Source: Clostridiales bacterium (GTDB lineage Bacteria > Bacillota_A > Clostridia > Oscillospirales > Acutalibacteraceae). Taken from it: a DNA stretch of 17,727 nt. The translations under genes were made by a program, and so were the position numbers. Of the stretch, positions 15,590-17,727 are shown one piece after another. The stretch is taken from positions 1 to 17,727 of the forward strand of contig VSOH01000008.1 of the NCBI GenBank assembly GCA_009774735.1. The letters are read 5' to 3'. The notes beneath the pieces are model-generated. The model ran no database searches and was not told the origin of the DNA. It saw only the letters and a program-made list of their open reading frames with translations. Each line of letters begins with the position of its first letter. Within the stretch, counting starts at the first letter, position 1.

Positions 15590-16363
15590 ATGTTATTCAA
15601 ACCGGACTATGATGAAAACGGCAAAAAAGTACTTTGTGAAATGAACGGTATTAACAGTGATATGTTAATGGACATTTATGTTAAAAAGCTTAACGAAGGC
15701 GAAGTACTTGATATTTTGGAGGAGGATAATGAGTGTGCTGTTCTTCTGCTATCAGGCAAGGTCAACTTTACTGTAGCAGACAGCATCAACGAGGATTGCG
15801 AAAGAAAAAATCCTTTTGAAAAAACACCTTATGCAGTTCATTTCTGTAGGGGCACAAAAGCAGTTATCACTGCTTTGTGTGACAGTGAGATACTTGTACA
15901 GATGACAGATAACGAGAAAACCTGGGCGCCCGTATTCTACAATCCCGACAACTGTCTGTATCAGGAATTCGGCAAGGGACAGTGGAACGGCACAGGACAC
16001 AGAATTGTTTCAACAATGTTTGACCTTGACAATGCACCGTATTCAAATATGGTTATGGGTGAGGTATTCAATCAGCCGGGTCGCTGGTCAAGCTACCCTC
16101 CGCATCACCATCCGCAGCCTGAACTGTATTACTATCAGTTTGACCATCCTGAAGGCTTCGGAGCAGGCTTTGAGGGTGACACACTTTACAAAACCGAAAA
16201 CGGCACCTGCCTTTGCATACGTGGCGGTAATGCCCACCAGCAGGTTACTGCTCCGGGCTATGAAATGTATTACGTATGGCTTATCCGTCATATTGACGGT
16301 GACCCATGGGATAAAACAAGAATTTATGTTCCGGAATATGAATGGCTCGCAAATGCCGATTAA
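15590..16363 (+). CDS. iolB: IolB-like 5-deoxy-glucuronate isomerase (cupin)
   Basis: Bicupin of the KduI/IolB family; in inositol catabolism IolB isomerises 5-deoxyglucuronate to 2-deoxy-5-keto-gluconate. The 257-residue protein is slightly short. The metal-site segment SYPPHHHPQPELYYY (168-182) offers His172, His174 and Glu178, with His216 in NAHQQ as the further ligand; the C-terminal YYVWLIRH...DPW segment is typical. The ATG at 15590 has AAGGAG about ten bases upstream; a GTG at 15581 abuts the same site and is unlikely. It follows ktrA by 14 nt. No other iol gene is visible, so the substrate may not be an inositol product; family membership is firmer than function. Confidence 0.85.
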   Translation: MLFKPDYDENGKKVLCEMNGINSDMLMDIYVKKLNEGEVLDILEEDNECAVLLLSGKVNFTVADSINEDCERKNPFEKTPYAVHFCRGTKAVITALCDSEILVQMTDNEKTWAPVFYNPDNCLYQEFGKGQWNGTGHRIVSTMFDLDNAPYSNMVMGEVFNQPGRWSSYPPHHHPQPELYYYQFDHPEGFGAGFEGDTLYKTENGTCLCIRGGNAHQQVTAPGYEMYYVWLIRHIDGDPWDKTRIYVPEYEWLANAD

Positions 16364-16375
16364 TTATACATTTTA

Positions 16376-16389
16376 AGCATAAATATACA
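16376..16389. promoter_or_regulatory. Possible ArgR box upstream of the ABC transporter
   Basis: GCATAAATATACA (16377-16389) matches the minus-strand reading of the argG element, GTATAAATATTCA, at 11 of 13 positions. It ends 19 nt before the transporter's -35 box; the argG site ends 16 nt before its own. The AT-rich setting makes chance similarity likely enough to keep confidence low. Confidence 0.25.
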
Positions 16390-16408
16390 TTAATTTGTTC
16401 TGTATTTA

Positions 16409-16437
16409 TTGACTTTATAAAATAATTATGCTAAATT
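16409..16437 (+). promoter_or_regulatory. Sigma-A promoter for the amino-acid ABC transporter
   Basis: TTGACT (16409-16414) and TAAATT (16432-16437) are 17 bp apart. Transcription would begin near 16444, just before the leader hairpin. Confidence 0.6.
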
Positions 16438-16444
16438 AAATCAA

Positions 16445-16472
16445 AGGACAAGGGTATTCCTGCCATTGTCCT
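16445..16472 (+). other. Leader hairpin upstream of the binding protein (terminator or attenuator)
   Basis: AGGACAA (16445-16451) pairs with TTGTCCT (16466-16472); two further G-C pairs (16453-16454 with 16463-16464) follow a G-A mismatch, leaving an 8-nt loop. The downstream sequence ATTTATTTGTT is T-rich but not a clean run. It could terminate the iolB transcript or act as a 5' stabiliser or attenuator of the transporter message. It matches no riboswitch I recognise. Confidence 0.45.
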
Positions 16473-16510
16473 ATTTATTTGTTAATACATAAAATATGGA
16501 GGAAGAAAAA

Positions 16511-17386
16511 ATGAAAATGGCAAAAAAAGTTTTAGCTGTTGTTCTTGCTGCTTTAATAGCTGCTGCAGTATTTGCAGGCTGTTCAAAAGACGAAAAAAAG
16601 ACGAATGCACCTGCTGCTGAAAAAGTAAAAGTTATTAACATTGACCTTTCAGACGAGGTTTATGCTTTAGGCGTTAACAAGGATGATGCTGATTTACTTG
16701 CAAAAACAAACGAATTTATTGACAAAATTTTAGAGGATGGCACTTTTGATGAAATCTGCACACACTACTTTGGTGGCGGCGAGCCTGTAGGTGTTACATC
16801 AGCAGTTGAGGATGCATCAAAAGATCAGCTTATAGTTGCAACAAATGCAGAGTTTGAGCCATTCGAGTTCAAAAAGGGCGATCAGTTCTACGGCATTGAT
16901 ATGGAAGTTGTTAAGGCACTTGCAGATTCACTCGGCAAGGAGCTTGTAATCAAGGACATGAAATTTGACGCTGTTGTTCTTTCAGTTCAGCAGGGCAAGG
17001 CTGATATCGCTGCTGCAGGTCTTACTGTAACAGATGACAGAGCCGCTCAGGTTAACTTCACAAATTCATATTACTCAGCAGCACAAAGACTTGTTGTTAA
17101 GGGTGATGACACAACATTTGATGCTTGTCAGACAAAGGAAGATGTAGATAAGATACTCAACGCTCTTGATGCATCAGCAAAAATCGGCGGACAGAACGGC
17201 ACAACAGGTCAGTACTATGTTGAGGGTTCAGAAGACTTTGGCTTTGACAAGCTCCCTGCAACCTTCGTTGGCTATGACAACGGCTCACTCGCTGTTCAGG
17301 ATTTAATTAACGGCGGTGTTAAATATGTAATCATCGACGCTGCTCCTGCTTCAGCTATCACAACTGCTATCAACGCAGTAGCTTAA
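16511..17386 (+). CDS. Amino-acid ABC transporter substrate-binding lipoprotein, circularly permuted
   Basis: Extracellular receptor that captures an amino acid for the permease encoded next. Of 291 residues, 1-24 are a lipoprotein signal ending in VFAGC (lipidated Cys24). Residues 41-88 (VINIDLSDEVYALGV, then helices through DGTFDEICTHYF) match what is normally the C-terminal end of SBP_bac_3 proteins. The usual N-terminal strand only begins at 106 (DQLIVATNAEFEPFEF). Then come YGIDMEV (127-133), LTVTDDR with the ligand-carboxylate-type Arg177, and the inter-lobe Asp276 in YVIIDAAPA; the chain ends at 291 without the usual closing block. This is a circular permutation by my reading. The ATG at 16511 has GGAGG eight bases upstream; the ATG at 16496 overlaps that site. 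Substrate unproven; a polar or basic amino acid is likely. Confidence 0.9.
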   Translation: MKMAKKVLAVVLAALIAAAVFAGCSKDEKKTNAPAAEKVKVINIDLSDEVYALGVNKDDADLLAKTNEFIDKILEDGTFDEICTHYFGGGEPVGVTSAVEDASKDQLIVATNAEFEPFEFKKGDQFYGIDMEVVKALADSLGKELVIKDMKFDAVVLSVQQGKADIAAAGLTVTDDRAAQVNFTNSYYSAAQRLVVKGDDTTFDACQTKEDVDKILNALDASAKIGGQNGTTGQYYVEGSEDFGFDKLPATFVGYDNGSLAVQDLINGGVKYVIIDAAPASAITTAINAVA

Positions 17387-17399
17387 TAAGCAACAATAT

Positions 17400-17433
17400 A
17401 ATACCTCACCTAAAATCGGGTGAGGTATTTTTT
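17400..17433 (+). terminator. Attenuating terminator between binding protein and permease
   Basis: ATACCTCACC (17401-17410) pairs with GGTGAGGTAT (17419-17428) around an 8-nt loop, followed by six T. Since the permease starts at 17449 on the same strand with no clear promoter, partial readthrough would give more binding protein than permease, as is common in such operons. Confidence 0.85.
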
Positions 17434-17448
17434 ATAAGGAATTTAGTT

Positions 17449-17727
17449 ATGAATTTTGGTAAAAAGATAGAAGTATTTTATGATTTTTTTATAAATCACG
17501 GTGCTTACAACACTGTACTGCTTGGTCTTAAAAACACCTGTATAATAGCAGTACTCGGCTTAATTATCGGTATAGTCATCGGCACAATTCTTGCAACAAT
17601 AAGAGTACTTCCTAAAAATAATATAATTGTAAAAATTCTTGATAAAATTGCAGGCTTATATGTAAGCCTTTTCAGAGGAACACCTATTGTTGTTCAGCTT
17701 CTCGTATTCTATTATGTACTTATGCCG
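17449..17727 (+). CDS. Amino-acid ABC transporter permease (partial, runs off the end)
   Basis: The first 93 codons of a His/Glu/Gln/Arg/opine-type inner-membrane permease. A short amphipathic start is followed by GAYNTVLLGLKNT, the family's N-terminal signature, a first membrane helix (about residues 31-53) and the segment VSLFRGTPIVVQL (76-88), which is diagnostic of polar amino-acid permeases. AAGGA lies about 11 bases before the ATG. It begins 16 bases after the terminator that follows the binding protein. The EAA coupling loop and the ATPase gene lie beyond the window. Confidence 0.95.
   Translation, partial: MNFGKKIEVFYDFFINHGAYNTVLLGLKNTCIIAVLGLIIGIVIGTILATIRVLPKNNIIVKILDKIAGLYVSLFRGTPIVVQLLVFYYVLMP

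Noticed and set aside
16496..16510. Upstream ATG as the binding-protein start
   Set aside because: Its codons ATGGAGGAA contain the GGAGG that serves the ATG at 16511, and the added acidic residues would spoil the lipoprotein signal.

Overview
The window looks like a chromosomal segment of a low-GC, Gram-positive anaerobe of the Clostridia, most like gut Oscillospiraceae/Ruminococcaceae. The reasons are AT-rich intergenic DNA, strong AGGAGG-type ribosome binding sites, sigma-A promoters of the TTGACT/TATAAT type, a threonine/lysine-rich linker in a secreted protein, and families typical of that group (DegV, KtrAB, clostridial LuxS). This placement is inference from style, not a species call. 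I see no insertion sequence, phage gene, tRNA, rRNA or CRISPR array, and no gene-free stretch above about 200 bases.

Layout. (1) 1-2886: arginine biosynthesis, argG then argH, behind a sigma-A promoter preceded by two copies of a 14-bp AT-rich element exactly 20 bp apart that resemble tandem ArgR boxes. (2) 2891-4978: a DegV fatty-acid-binding protein and a branched-chain aminotransferase under one near-consensus promoter, closed by a good terminator. (3) 4983-7279: three overlapping genes (RluA-type pseudouridine synthase, zinc phospholipase C-like protein, luxS), closed by a bidirectional terminator. (4) 7294-10296, minus strand: a serine hydrolase of the beta-lactamase/DD-peptidase fold overlapping an O6-methylguanine-DNA methyltransferase, a terminator, then a SAM methyltransferase interrupted by an in-frame TGA where the family is expected to have Trp. 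(5) 10349-16363: a five-gene plus-strand run: secreted CHAP amidase-like protein, membrane UDP-sugar dehydratase/epimerase (CapD/FlaA1/PglF type), KtrB and KtrA potassium uptake, and an isolated IolB-like cupin. (6) 16376-17727: an amino-acid ABC transporter, with a substrate-binding lipoprotein, an attenuating terminator and the start of the permease, which runs off the window.

The most unusual item is the substrate-binding lipoprotein. The block that normally ends this family (EYGIAV-type strand plus the last two helices) lies at the N-terminus, before the usual first strand, and the protein stops where that block should begin. This reads as a natural circular permutation of an SBP_bac_3 protein. 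The transporter promoter also carries a weak match to the argG operator in a similar position, which hints that it may carry arginine or another basic amino acid and be co-regulated with argGH. That link is inference.
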